Positions 11,189 through 23,932 are shown, numbered from the stretch's first letter. The stretch: DNA of 64,000 bases from Phyto melanocephala (GCA_941918925.1 OW799233.1:105145833-105209832); one strand, 5' to 3'. The notes: a model not told the origin generated them from the sequence alone. Made by a program: numbers and translations.

Positions 11189-14100
11189 TGTAATTAGATG
11201 TAGAGATAAAATATCTATCTATATTTGTTTTATTTTAATATATGAACACCTTTTTTTGTTGTTTCTAAACACAAATACTCTTTCTTTTAGATTTGAAATT
11301 TAAGCCGGAGCAATTGTTTATCTATTATTAACTGTACCCAAAATAAATAAATTATATTTCAAAGTACATAGACGGCAAATTGTATTTGTAAAAAATTTTC
11401 ACATACGATGTTTCGTCATTTCCCCTTATTAAAGCATGAAATAGGACGTAGCCCCTTGAATAAAATAGAAATATTTAGTTTCATAACATATGCTTTAGAT
11501 TATTTCATTTAACTACAAAAATTCAAAAAGAAAGATATATCAGAAAAAGTTTACTGCCAAACAACACTATTTACTCGGGTATGATTGTTGAATGTTTAAT
11601 GAAAAATTTTTGGTTATAGACAAAAAGGTTAAACACTATTTGAATTAACTACAAAATATTGTTTGTTCTTGAATCATAAAGTTTTTAGTTTAAGTTTTTG
11701 CTCTCCTTTAAAAGTAAAAATAATATTATCTTTACTCAATTCTGATCTTTACATTTACCTCTTCAGCAGTTTCTTGAAGTGTATAACGTAGCGTATGATT
11801 AATATAAATATAATTAAATTAGTTATACGGCTATTTTATATAAACTTAATATATGTAGGGCGAGAAGAAATTTCTATAATTGCATTTATGGTTTTAACCT
11901 CATTTTTAATACAATATGCGTCATCCTAATGTTTGTCCATCTGTCTATCTAAAAGTTGTAATTAAAGTACACGAAAGCAGTTATCGAATTTTATAAAAGC
12001 CGGTCAGTTGTTTATCTAAATAAGAAATAAGGGAGAAAAAAATTTCTATAGGTTTAAAACTTTTGCTATTGAATCCTATAAAGGTCTGTATATAATTTGT
12101 CTCAGTTCTTACGTGACGCTTATAAGACAGCTAGAAATATTAAAATTGAACACAAATTCCTTTTATTTAAGATATAATTCTTCAGCAAAAAATTGGGTAT
12201 ACTTTCTCAAATTTAATATGTTAGAAAATGGTTTTCATTTTAGAAATTGTGTATATAATATATTTGAAAAATTTAAGTTAATGTGTTAGTCCAAAGCGAT
12301 GTAAAATTTAAATTCATATTTGATACCTTCACTTGTAATTTATGCTTCTTTCAATGCTGGTCGTTACTTAAACTCAAAATTCTTCTTTTAAGCTAGACAT
12401 TTAGTTTAATTCAATATATTCAATTCTTTTAGGTGCTCCATTTTGTGCAAATCAGTAACTATATAACTAAACTACAATCAGCGCATTTTATTTAGGTGAT
12501 ACACATTTATTTTTCTTTATTTAACGCATCTCTGATAACCAAAGACTGTGTAAGTATAAACCACTTACATAAAACTAAGCCTCTATAGACACCTAATCTG
12601 GTGTTCACTTAAATTTGAGGATTTACGTTTCTGTTTTCTCCTTTCGTAAAGTATATTTTTTTCTTATTTTCACATTGCTTCCATTCCATAATAATTTTAC
12701 TGAATTAACCCACAGCAAACAAAAGGAAACCCTACCACTTTTCGTCAAACTTTAATTACAAGCCAATTAGTGCGGAAAAACTTTTAGGTTTACCACTCTT
12801 AATGTCAGCGTATATGTGTATGTCAGTGTGCAGCAAAACCTGGTAAAAAACGAGTTGACAGCAAAGTATACGCATCAGTAGTTCTTGTTGCTGTGGTATT
12901 CGTAAGTGACTGTAGGCAGCCGAATTGAATGTGTTAGACAGGTGCCACAGATTACTCTTACATAAAACACTGCGCCAGTAAACTACTAATAATTGATTTT
13001 CTTTCTTTTCAAAAATTAAATTTCTTTCACTCTGGGTGCGTGTGTGTATGAGAGAGTGTATGTAAGACTGTTTGTTGCCTTGGTTTGTGGTCTTTTTCTA
13101 ATTAAAATCTTTAACGGGACGAAAGGTATGAATGCTGGTATGCTCTGAAATGAGATATGAAAAAAGTTTAAAAAAAAGTTTAAAAAATCAAGCACAACCA
13201 TGGAAAGCATCAAGTGGCTTAATAATGAGTTTAACGTTGTGGTTTATGAAAAATGCAGATAAGCAGAGATAAGAGAACAGTTGCTTCTCATTTTCTAGTC
13301 AATGAAGTTGTCAGTGATGACAACTATGGCTTTGTTTATACCATTTCTGTTGTAGAAGGAGTTTTAATATACAAAAATCCTAGAAAATGGGATTTCATTT
13401 TTATAAATCTAAACAATTTTCTTTTAGTTCAGGAGAATATACGTTACAAAATTAACGGCAATAAGAAAAAACTAATTATAAACTTTGAAGTCGGTTTAAA
13501 CTGCGAAATTACGAAGATGTTGTTATCTCAATTTTGGCTCAAGCGGACTAAACAAGTTCTTCATTTTATTATATTTTAAGGAATTTTCCGTTTATTGACT
13601 ACCCTTTTCTGTAGAAATTATTCGACCTAAAAAAGTCAGTTCATTCTCTTTTCTATTAAAAAATTTTTCTACATAACCTTTTAATTGATTGGAATTTTCT
13701 TTTGTCATATACACTTCTTGGAAAATACTTCCTTATAATCAGCTTTCATCCACTGCGTTTATGCGTTTTCTTTTATTTTTAAAAACATAAATCTATTATC
13801 GTTTTTTTCTTATATATATTGTTGCCATGAATATATGCGAACTTCTAAGTAAAATCCAGTAAAAACTACCTTGAAACTGCAAGTGTATTGCAAACAATTA
13901 AATCGAACTTAACATCTTGCCACTATACAATTGCCTGCAATATATTGAAGTTTTGTAAGTGAAAAATATTACAGCTAAAATATTGAAACGGTTGCGGCAA
14001 TAAATCTAATATTCATGTTACTTTTCTATTTTCATCTTTTCCGCTCACACATAGAGCCAATAAAACTATTAAAACTTGTTTCTCATATTAAGAATTCGTA

Positions 14101-15486
14101 TCATATTTAATGCTAATAAATTATTTTTATACCTCTATCAATTGAAAGGCACAAATAGTATTGAAAATTTACATAAATTCAAAATAAACCACAATTGCGC
14201 ATAGATACTGTACAAACAAGAACATACAACAGCGCATTTAAAACAAATCATTTTGATAGAAATTAAAATTACAGGGAAATAAATTCTACAGAATATAGCT
14301 TTAATAAATAACGTTTACAAAGCAATCAATGAATGCTCCCATAGAACGTTGCATATAAATAAATATTAACTTGGCATTATATTGCAGGTTTTATTCTACT
14401 AGTCTATCTGTGGAGATGTAAGTGCAAAAAAATTCAATCATATTCCTTACAAGTCAGAAAATATATAATGGAGTTAAATTAAACCAGAGTGAAATAGAAT
14501 GGCGACATTTTTAACATAGAAAGAATTAGAAAACTAATTTTACTTACAACTTCACCTATATAGACAACATATATCAATTTTATTGCCAATCGAATGACTT
14601 ATTTATTGCAATCAAACATTTTGCTTTGTTGTTAATAAATTTCTATTCCAAAAATCATAATATCTCTGTGATGACTACATATTAATAGTTTTAATCGAAA
14701 TTATTAAGATACCATCCTAATCTTTAACTATCACAGTTTGGATGTGCGATTGACAACAATTTTGGTACTCTCAGCCTATACTGATTTCTCTGTCTAGGAT
14801 GTATTTAAATACTCATCTGTGAATTTTAGAAAACTGTGTTTAGCTCTAAATAAAAGGCAGAAATTACAATCTCTTTATATGCTGTGTTTCATAATTATCT
14901 GATAAAGGTAAATATTTGATTTTTAAGTTGCTGTACCGCTATAGATAAAAATAATCTTAGTTTATAAAGTTGTATTTGAAAAAACTTTTTATTGGTACAA
15001 CATTCTAAATATAATTTTACGACTAAAATTTTGTAATATTCCCTGGCAGAAAAGGGCAATGAGTATAATGCTCTACCGACATTGATGGATGTATGCCAAC
15101 ATCAATGAAACATACCAAATTTACGTGGTGGTTTCAATATTGAAATGTTAATGCTACGTGGCCGTGTTTTGTCTCTTGCTCTCATTATTTTCACAACATT
15201 TTAAATTAATATTTACAGCATTGATCTAATATTAATACGCTAAAAATATAGGTGGAAAAGGCGTCACCTGTTGTTGCCTAGGAACAACAACGTAATAACT
15301 CCATATTATTGCGTAGTGGTGTATATCATTGCTATTGTGTGTGGTTGGAGTTTTTTCCTGTGCTTGTAGCTCTGAGCACGTCGATGTGAGGCAGACCTTT
15401 CCTTGTTGCCTGTAGCGAGTTAAAACGTCCAGGAACTCATAATTTATGTGTGGCTTGAATTTTCTGAAATTTTTATGAAAAATGTT
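11189..15486. other. Anonymous DNA, no gene recognised
   Basis: AT-rich with few repeats. A slightly more GC-rich stretch at about 12860-13220 (gttgctgtggtattcgtaag, a GT/GA microsatellite near 13037) is followed by a 108-codon frame at 13253-13579. That protein has no motif I recognise, and a frame of this length is expected about once by chance in a window with this base composition. A second less AT-rich stretch lies at 15050-15450 and adjoins the tRNA-like sequence. Confidence 0.45.
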
Positions 15487-15555
15487 TGCCTCTACTGAGA
15501 TTTGAACTTAGTACCCTAGGTTTGGTTTTGTGCTTTAATCTCTACTTAACGCCAT
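15487..15555 (-). repeat. tRNA-like sequence, probably a SINE head or degenerate tRNA
   Basis: On the minus strand: tggcgttaagtagagattaa (A-box/D-arm-like, with agtagagattaaagc) and, 30-odd bp on, ctaagttcaaatctcag. The latter has a TTCAAAT T-loop flanked by 5-nt arms that pair at 4 of 5 positions (B-box-like). The acceptor arms pair poorly and no clean anticodon stem is seen, so it is not a functional tRNA. The less AT-rich DNA immediately downstream (towards 15050) could be the body of a SINE. Confidence 0.35.
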
Positions 15556-16120
15556 TATCATAGTATGTGACATAAATTTTTAATTTAATAATTTTGTATT
15601 TGTCAAATATCAACACGGCACTAAAAAATTAGACCTATATATTTGTAACCACAGTGTTGTTGCGGTACACGGATACTTTAAAGCAACATTACGAAAATAA
15701 AGTTACCTATTTGTATTAAGAGTACTGTGATTGTTCAGAAATTATGCAAACCCAACATTAATGAGCCAAATATGTTGTTTGTATCAATAATACTGTAATT
15801 CTACTGTTTTTTTTTAGAAATTTAAAAGTTTGTGTTTGCAGGACCTTGGTACCACCATATAATTTTTACAAAAGCCGTAATTTCCGTCTGGATGGTGTAC
15901 ACTTAAAGCCTAATTTATTTACTTTCGTGGTATATCTAATAATATCAAGTGATAAATTTGTATTAACAATGTTCCAGCCATATTTTAAACAAGAGTTAGA
16001 AAACGTTTTTTTGGCGTTATCATTTTGATATTGTGACACTGCAATGCTTTCGTCAACATCGAGATAGCATTGAGCGTTTTATGAACTTGTAATATTTTAG
16101 AACATAGAAATTCTAATTGA
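15556..16120. other. Anonymous DNA, no gene seen
   Basis: No transposon ends or coding signal. The 60-codon frame at 15846 is unremarkable. Confidence 0.4.
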
Positions 16121-16159
16121 ATAGTATTAGAGATACTAGAATAGTATTAAAGATACTAG
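16121..16159 (+). repeat. 20-bp tandem duplication
   Basis: atagtattagagatactag (16121-16139) is repeated as atagtattaaagatactag at 16141-16159, directly before the foldback element. It could be a host duplication next to the insertion point. Confidence 0.7.
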
Positions 16160-16160
16160 T

Positions 16161-16270
16161 GAAGTTAAATCACTCGGAATCGCCATTGTAGTGTTATTAT
16201 TTATAACAACAATTTCATAGCAATTCCGAGCGATTTAATTTCAATCGGAATGCAGAACACAGGCGATTAG
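16161..16270. repeat. Foldback (hairpin) element, copy 2
   Basis: Inverted relative to 312-441. The right arm (16219-16270: gcaattccgagcgatttaat onward to acacaggcgatta) is complete. The left arm is shortened and begins gaagttaaatcactcggaat. The spacer (tgtagtgtt ... aacaatttcat) matches copy 1 read backwards. Confidence 0.7.
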
Positions 16271-16668
16271 CGCATATAAAACGCAATAATACTTAAAACT
16301 TTGTGTTCGAACAAGTACCTAAACAAGTTTATTATTAATACAATTTGCAACAATACTTTTAATTAGAATTATTTTGCTGTGCTAATCTTTTCAGTGTATT
16401 TTTTGTTGTATCATACATACATATATGCAACTGTATATTTTAGATCCTCTGACGCTAATCAGCAAAGTTAATCGAAATATTGCATACAAATAATAAATGA
16501 AAATAAATAAATTAAAAACATAAATACAAATGTACTTGTATTTGAAATTTATTTATAACCTTTATAGAGCTCGAGTCAATAATATGCCATTTGAAAGAAT
16601 TTGTTTTTTTATGTGTTGTTATTCTATTAACGGTGTCGTACTTAGCAGTTATAAACGTTTTAAGTTTC
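16271..16668. other. Anonymous DNA upstream of the mariner
   Basis: AT-rich, with catacatacatat-type microsatellite sequence near 16410. The 69-codon frame at 16530 runs across the mariner boundary at 16671 and is not a gene. Confidence 0.4.
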
Positions 16669-16670
16669 TA

Positions 16671-17577
16671 ATGGGCGTCCCAACTAGAACGCAATTTTTA
16701 AATTTGGCGCCATTCGAAGTGTCATTGTTTAACATTTGAACAATTGTTATTGTTTGCTAGTAGAAGGTACGAGGTAAGTAAAAATGGAGCGCTACAGGAA
16801 TGAACAACGCATTCTCATTGTGAAATTGTTTTACCAAAATGGTGAAAGTTTTATGGCTACAGTTCGCAAATTGCGATCATCTCATTTCCATCTTGATGGC
16901 TTCGTTAATAGGCAGAATTGTCGCATTTGGGGTGAGGAAAATCCTCGAGTGATTCACGAGAAGCAAATGCATCCTCAACGTGTCACTGTGTGGTGTGGTT
17001 TTTGGGCTGGAGGAATCATTGAAACTTTTTTTTATTGAAAATAGGCAGGTCAAGCGCAAACAGTCAATGGTGTTCGGTATCGTGAAATGATAACCAGTTT
17101 TTTCTTGCCTAGAATTGAAGAAATTAATGTGGAGGGCATGTGGTTTCAACAAGATGGCGCCAGAGAAACAATTCAATTGCAGCATCAGTCATTTCCCGGT
17201 CGTGTTATTTCGAGTTTTCGAGACCAGAATTGGCCGCCTAGATCGTGTTATTTAACACCTTTAGATTTTTTTCTTTGGGGTTTTTTAAAGTCGATGGTTT
17301 ACGCGAGTAAGCCGACGACGACTCAAGCCTTAAAAGAGGAAATTGGACGATGCATTAATGAAATACCGCAGCATTTATGCAAAAATGTCATTGAAAATTT
17401 CATTAAAAGATCGCGTGTGTGCCAGCAAAGCCGTGGCGCCCATCTGCACGATATATTGTTCCATACATAACCTCATTCTGTCTACTTTACGTTATAATAA
17501 AGTTTCACGATTTTTTTTTTTTAAATATCTGTGTTTTATTTAAAATTTAAAAATTGCGTTCTAGTTGGGACACCCGA
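16671..17577 (+). mobile_element. Internally deleted mariner-like transposon
   Basis: Ends are inverted repeats of about 35 bp: gggcgtcccaactagaacgc at 16673 and its inverse, with gggtgtccc, at the right. TA flanks both sides (16669-16670 and 17578-17579). Total is 907 bp, against about 1.2-1.3 kb for a full-length relative. The interior carries a broken transposase. TIR sequence and protein differ from the 45460-46386 element, so it is a separate lineage of the same superfamily group. Confidence 0.9.
16784..17470 (+). pseudogene. Mariner-like transposase, deleted and frameshifted
   Basis: The N-terminus MERYRNEQRILIVKLFYQNG is a first helix-turn-helix. After about 30 residues the frame jumps by an in-frame deletion of roughly 100 codons to FHLDGFVNRQNCRIWGEENP, which normally follows the first catalytic Asp (FSDEAHF type); that Asp is lost. 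A stop follows at about 17038. A second frame, from 17087, resumes with WFQQDGA (second catalytic Asp) and NWPPRSCYLTPLDFFLWG. There the Asp of LTPLD is the expected third acidic residue, and the usual CDLT is CYLT. It ends with a GAHLHDILFHT tail at 17470. Family annotation often reads 'Tc3-like' or SETMAR-like, but this is a dead transposase. Confidence 0.85.
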
Positions 17578-20500
17578 TATTAACAAAAAAGAAAACCATA
17601 AAAAATAAACAAAGTAATGCGTGTTGATAGAATTTATTTTTGAAAATAGTGCTTTGTGTGTATGGTGTAAAAAGTATGACTGAAAGAGTGTATTAATTTA
17701 ACCTCTCTGTTAAAAGATGTTCGTTTTTTTCTGTTTTAAATTTTATGTTGACAGTTTGTTGTTGTATAAAATATGACTTCATTTATTCTTATTTAAAAAT
17801 GTTTTTATTTTTATACTTTTTTAGTTTTACGGTTTCTGTATTTTTTTTTTTTTTTTTGTATATTTATTTGTAAATAGCCACAAAACTCAAGTAGGAAAAG
17901 GTAACAGTTGCAAATTTAAAAAGAAAATACTAAGCGTTAAATTATTTAAACATTAAATCATATACCAGACCACGAAACTTTAAGGTTTGAACGTGAATTT
18001 AACATCTTAAAAGTTTCATTGCCATTTAAGATTTAAACCACATAAAAGAAATATTTTTTTGTACAAATGCAGCCTAAAAATATATTTTTTTTTGTGCATT
18101 GAGGTATATAGGGAAGAGGGAAATATGTGTACTTAAATTGAGGAAAGTGAACAATTAGATTAATTTATCTGTGTATTATTATAGCGAATAAATAAAAATG
18201 TTAATAAATAAAATAGGATTTACTATTTACTAGACTATTGACTTATTCACATAGCAACACCCATTTGTAACATGGTGCAAATAAACTAATACAAAGGCAT
18301 TATTTTAAAACATATTATTTCTGTAAATGGTCCAGTAAATTGGCAGATTTGACGCAATTTTGATGATTTTTTCTAAGATTAGGTGTATGCTGGCATAAAA
18401 ATGTAAAACCAAGGCATGCAGAAATACATACATACAAACATAAATAATTTCATACTTATTGTCGGTGCTTTTAATAAGGAAGATTGGTTCATTCAGGCGT
18501 GCCGAATCTGAAAATTCCATTCATCACCATGCACATAGCAATAGCGACCACTTCATAGATTAATATAGATCTCATGTTATACGTCATTTTTCTTTATTAT
18601 TTCTTTTAACGTTGTTAATTGTATTTTAATAGTCAAGCTCTTTAATTTTGTAGTCATATTGATAAATAAAATTTTTTTGAAAATTTGTTTCAGACGCCAT
18701 TTCGGATATTATACCTTTTAGTAAATTACCTTTTTCGACTGGTCAAGCCCTTTAATGTTTTCAAAATGGTATATTGAATTATGATCTATATATAAATTCA
18801 ATGATCGCCAATTTGTTACATCGGTCATCATGGATTCTGATTTTTTTTATAGTGTATTATATTACACTAGCCAAGTGTTTTCACTTATTGGCTCTCTTGG
18901 TTGCGCAAATAGTGAAAAATATTGACTTTCGTATATAAATTTTAGAAAAGACACCAGAGCAATTATATTTTGTTGCCTTTACTTCTGTTAGTTTCACGTT
19001 ATTCTGCCAGATTTTTTCTAGAAATAATTTTTGAAATCTCGGCTTATAATTTGGTATTTTTAACGTGTCGAAAAATTATTAAGGAGCTCGGATATATTTA
19101 TTTAAGAATATACATATATATTTTCAAACAAATTTTGCCTATAACTTTGCCGATTATTGATTGATTTATCCACAAAATTTCGCGAGTATCTATGGAAGTA
19201 CATATATCGTATTTCACGAATTTCACAGAAAAGTCATCCGTCACACATGTGCGTGACGATGTTAAAATTTAGTAAAAGATGAATATATATATATTTTTTC
19301 AAATAATATAACTTTTCGTATAATCTAAGATTGCTTCTTCTAGCTGTTAAAAATATGAATTTTTATCTGAAGTAAGTTCGCAGAAATTTTTGATAGAATC
19401 TGACATAAAATGTTCAAAAGGTAAATTTTGTAACATGTGCGTACGATACATTTTGATTTATACTAACGAAATTAGAAAATCTAATAATAAGTGCTTTATA
19501 AATTTTTGAAAGAGCATAAAATTAAATAATAATAGCGGCAAATCTGCTTTAACAAAAAATATTTTTTTAACAAAATTAGTTGCAATTATTCGCACTCTGT
19601 AACAGTGCGTGACATGGATTTTATGATTTACAACTTGTCACAAACGTGTTTAAAAATTATCCTAGGGTGAATATTTTTAAATTTCTGGTAAACGTATTTA
19701 AAAATACACAGAGGCTATCATTTGCTTATTTCATGCCTATCTGCTCCTAAAAATTTATGATATTTTAACACCACAAGCGGCACACGGACAGATGGAAATT
19801 GCTCGATCGATTGTATTATTCATAAGCTTTCAGAATATACGTATATGCTTCATGGGATCGGAATTTAGGCACTTTACACGGATTGACACACCTATATAGG
19901 TTTTTCTAGCTTCAACTCTCATGAATGGTAAAATAACAACAATTTATATCTTAAAATATAAAAATATACGTGTGTCAGTATTAAGAAAGATCACATCGGA
20001 ATTTTATTTTAAGGGAGGCTAATGCCCTGTTCAGACAGATATTCTTAATTGTTTTTATTTAGCGTTAATTGAGCAATTAAAATAAGTGTTCACACATACT
20101 CCATTACCATTTGATAGCTGTAAATATACGTTGTTTTTACACCAGATCAAACAATGCCTTCACTGGCCACAGTCCATGCTAGCCTCTTTCTCTTAAATTT
20201 TTTTCTGTTCATAAAATATATTTACAATTATAAATATTTATTGATATATACATACATAGGTATTTGAATTTATTTAAACATTTTATTAAATTTCCATCAA
20301 CCATTTTCCATTTTCTAATTTTTGTTTTTTGTATATTTATTCGTTTGACATTAGAAATGCCACATATAGAATTTTCTTTTCTCTGAACATACTTCTCAAG
20401 AGTTGTATTTCGAGTCTTGGACAATAAGTGAAACAAATAAAGTATATATTGCTCAATTTATAAGTAATTTTTAGTATGCTTGATTGAGCTCAATAAAGGC

Positions 20501-22584
20501 CTTTAGTGCGAGAATATTATAAATTAAAATTAAGATGCGTGTGTGAACATAGTATAAAGTGTCCTAGCTTTGGCATATTTTGGCTGCTTATCGTTATATA
20601 AAACTATGTTTACTTTACATCTGAGGTGTAAAGTACACTTAACAACTTTGTAGAAATTGTCAAAGCAAGTAACAATTGACATAAATATGTATATCGTAAA
20701 ATATACTAACTCTCTGACTTCTCTTCATAATGGCATTTTGCTGTTTTTATTCTAACAAATTGTTAAAAACACCTTGAGAAAAGAAAAGATCGGGAATGAG
20801 ATATTCTTCAAAAATATTCGCCACAAATAAAAATTAACACAAAAACTAAATAAAATTCGGGACATTTAGAATCATCACCGGTAAGAATCGTGAAAACCCA
20901 GAAACATTTTTTTGTGTTAAACTAATAATTAACGCTATAAGTTATTATGATTTTATATTTACACCAAGTGCCTGATTTTAGTCCTCATGCTTACGAATCT
21001 TAAGAATATTTTAACACAGTCAAAATGTATGAGTAAACCTTTGATATGAACCACATTTTTATAAGTTTTTATTTCTGCGTCTATTTGTTTTGTCTGCTTG
21101 TATTTACTTCTGCTGGTTCTATGATTTTGTTGGTGTATAGTTCTTTCTTAGTCTTTAGGCATTCATTCAGTCAGTGAATCGTTTTATAGTTTCACAGTAG
21201 TGCACAGTGTGAGGTTGTCAGATTTTAATTGCACATTATGAAAATTAAATATTTCAAAGAAATATTAAAATAAAGTATTAAAAGGTATTTTACTAAAACA
21301 CAAAATGTTAGGCTAATTGTCACTCTTAAGAAAAACTGTTTAAATGCATTACAAATTGAAAGGAAATCGGTATACCGAGCTCAAAGAACCCATTTAAAAG
21401 AAACAAATGCAATTATTTATGTTTGTGTAAGGAATGTTGATAATAGTTTGTGAATATATCTGAACTTATGTCTGACGATGTCATTGTACCAATTATAAAC
21501 TATATTTTCTATTAGTAATACTCGCCTACGTTGCACTGTGATTTTAGAAATCTATGCTGAAAGTAAGCAGTATAAATAGACATAAATACACAAATGCTCT
21601 AACAAATACACAACAAAAAACATTCATTCATATTAAAAATACAAAATACAACGTTTATACGTACACACACTCACACACGTAAATCTTTTTCTATTCATTT
21701 CCCATTAAAAATTCCCGTAAAATGTTTTTTCCTTAGACTGTTTTTTTCTATTTTTGTTCATTTATTTTACTGAGTCCGTATGAAATGTCTGGAAAAAAAC
21801 CGCATTGCGGCATATTATGCGCTTAAAGTCTTATGTTTTAAGAAAAGGGAACTGTTTTGTTCTTGTTGTATGTAAGTGCTGTTCTTGTTATTTAAGTTGA
21901 TGTTATTACAGTTGTTCATCTTGTTTTTGTTATTACTAAAGTTGTATCTGCACACAATGATATACACACATACAAAGATAAATAAATATTTGCTGTAAAA
22001 CGCTGAAAATAAAAACTGCAGTTAAATAGTCATTCGAATATAAATGTAGATGTGCAAAAGTATATAGATGTATGCATGTTAGTAAGTATGTGATTGTTTA
22101 AGTGTATGAAATTCATATTTAAAATACGTGAGAATTAAAGTTGATTTAGAGTAATAAATTTTATTGTAAAAGCAGAGAATTAAGAGTAAGGAAAGATAAA
22201 GTAACATTCAGGCACATATTTAAGTGCATGCATTTATATGTGTGTGTATGTGTATGGACAAACATTCAATTGAATTTATGATCTCTTCTTATCCATTTGT
22301 TTTTATTTAAACGTTAGGCCATATTTTCTTTTCATGCTTTATGATGATGTGTCGGCACATAAAACCGAAAAAGGTTCCTTTTTTTTTTCTAGAGCATGAG
22401 AGTTTTCCCATTAATTTTGTATTGCAAAAAAAAGTTATGACTATTTTAATACAGATTTTTACGGACTTGTTTTAAAAGTTGTATTTAAATCTTTTTCGTG
22501 TAGAGTGTTATAGACTTGAGTTTTATTTGAAATTTGTTAGGTAAATAATAATTAAAATTTTGTTTCTTTCCTTTTTTATTTCAG
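17578..22584. other. Long anonymous stretch, no gene recognised
   Basis: AT-rich. A family B-like fragment lies at 19740-19910. Three related motifs (catgtgcgtgac, catgtgcgtac, cagtgcgtgac) occur near 19247, 19431 and 19604. A possible MITE with weak end similarity (gttcagacag near 20033; tgtgtgaacat near 20540) could not be confirmed. CA/TG microsatellite runs occur around 21660 and 22230. Frames at 18305, 18970 and 20209 show no known domain. Confidence 0.4.
19740..19910 (+). repeat. Diverged family B-like fragment
   Basis: Blocks cacacggacagatgg, ttcataagctttcagaatat, atgggatcgga and cacacctatatagg follow the order of the B1 3' part (39160-39290). Spacing is similar, but many bases have changed and there is no terminal hairpin. 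Confidence 0.45.
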
Positions 22585-22652
22585 TCATTATAATAAATTA
22601 ATGTTGGAAGAATCATCGCATTTAATCATCACGCACTCCAGTTAGAAAAAAG
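22585..22652 (+). other. Candidate 68-bp non-coding exon
   Basis: A long pyrimidine-rich tract (tttctttccttttttatttc) ends in cag at 22584. 68 bp later aaaaaag is followed by gtatgt, a near-consensus donor at 22653. All three frames contain stops (taa, tag), so it could only be an untranslated (5' UTR) exon of a gene whose coding part is outside the window. Nothing else here proves transcription. It is the best splice-site pair I noticed in the window. Confidence 0.35.
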
Positions 22653-23809
22653 GTATGTCATTTTACTCATTCATTTATTAGTTTATTTAACACGTAAGGA
22701 ATGATAACTTTAAAACCAGAAGGCAGAGTAAAGTGGAATATTTTTCTTAAATCAAGTACATCAATCATAAATCACATTTTGTTGCAACATGGAGTTTTGT
22801 TCAGTGTATGTTTTTCCTGAAAGTTAGACGAGATTGGGAAAAACCGTTTTTGTAAAACGATAGAAATTTTATGTTCAGAATAAAAAAATTTTGGCCAATT
22901 GTTTAAATATATTAATTTGCTACAACTTTTTGCGGTTTATAAAGAACGTTAGTTGATTGTAAAAGTAAAATGATATAACGAAAAAAATTTTTTAAACACT
23001 GCAAATTGAGCAAAAATTCAACTTTTTGACCAAAAGTATTTATGTAAAATAAAATAATTTTTTATCAAAATGTCAGTTGTAATTAATTAATATAATTCCT
23101 CAATTCATAAGTTGTCGTAGTTGTTGTAGGTCATAGTAGTTTTACACATATTTTTCATAATTTCTCCATTATTTATTGTCGCCAAATCCCTGGCTAAGAT
23201 GGCTAAAATTCATAACAAAAATGGCTCAAAGAAGGCTAAAAAGTTGTTAAAAAAAAGTTTAAAATTTCACAGGAGATTTGATGAAACAAACATGAGTTTG
23301 TAGTAAAAGAGTATATATCGTTTTTGATATACACTCAGAAAGTTATGACAGTAACTGACTCCCGGTTATTCAAAAAGAATTCGATAAAATTATTTTTAAC
23401 TGTTTCAGGTAGTTGTTAAAAAAGTCTTCAACTGAATACTGATTTTAAGTCATAGTAAAACTTTTCAGTTAATTCAATTTATGTCCACCAAACCTTAGAA
23501 CGCGATTGTGTTGTTGAGCGAGTTACAAAGTAAACAAGAAAATAAGAATTTGAAATATCATTCTGAATACAGGAAAAAAATCTTTAAGCAGTTAAAAGAT
23601 GGCTTAAAATTTGCTAAAAAATATATCCAAAAATGTCTTCGAAAAATAGCAAATAGCTAAATTCAAATTTTTCTTGCTAATCGTGTTCAAAAATAGCTTA
23701 ATCTAGCCAGAAAATGGCTAAATTGGCAACACTGTACAACATCTACAAGAAATTTTACCTGTGTTTATAGAATGTCGTATAAATACATCATAGCTGGGAA
23801 ACTAACCCC
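22653..23809. other. Anonymous DNA, no gene seen
   Basis: AT-rich. The phrase 'ggctaaaat' with variants recurs between 23190 and 23720, without a regular period. No transposon ends recognised. Confidence 0.4.
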
Positions 23810-23932
23810 CATACCTAAACAAGAGCGTTGAGCGTCAAGCGTTAGAGTTTTACATGTGTTTTGTTTTTGTTACAATAACAAAATACATGCAAAATTGCAA
23901 CGCTTGACGCTCAACGCTCTTGTTTAGGTATG
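23810..23932. repeat. Perfect 34-bp inverted repeat (123-bp hairpin)
   Basis: The left arm 23810-23843 (catacctaaacaagagcgtt then gagcgtcaagcgtt) and right arm 23899-23932 are exact inverse complements. The spacer pairs further (catgtgttttgtt with aacaaaatacatg), so almost the whole 123 bp can fold into one stem. It is more GC-rich than its surroundings. Options are a very small foldback MITE or a hairpin-RNA/microRNA-type precursor. Arm perfection implies recent insertion or selection. Confidence 0.85.

Noticed and set aside
13253..13579. 108-codon open frame, the longest outside transposons
   Set aside because: No domain, no splice or promoter context, and one frame of this length is expected by chance in 64 kb of such AT-rich DNA.
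20025..20575. Possible MITE with gttcagacag / tgtgtgaacat ends
   Set aside because: The inverted similarity is short and interrupted, and I found no target duplication or second copy.
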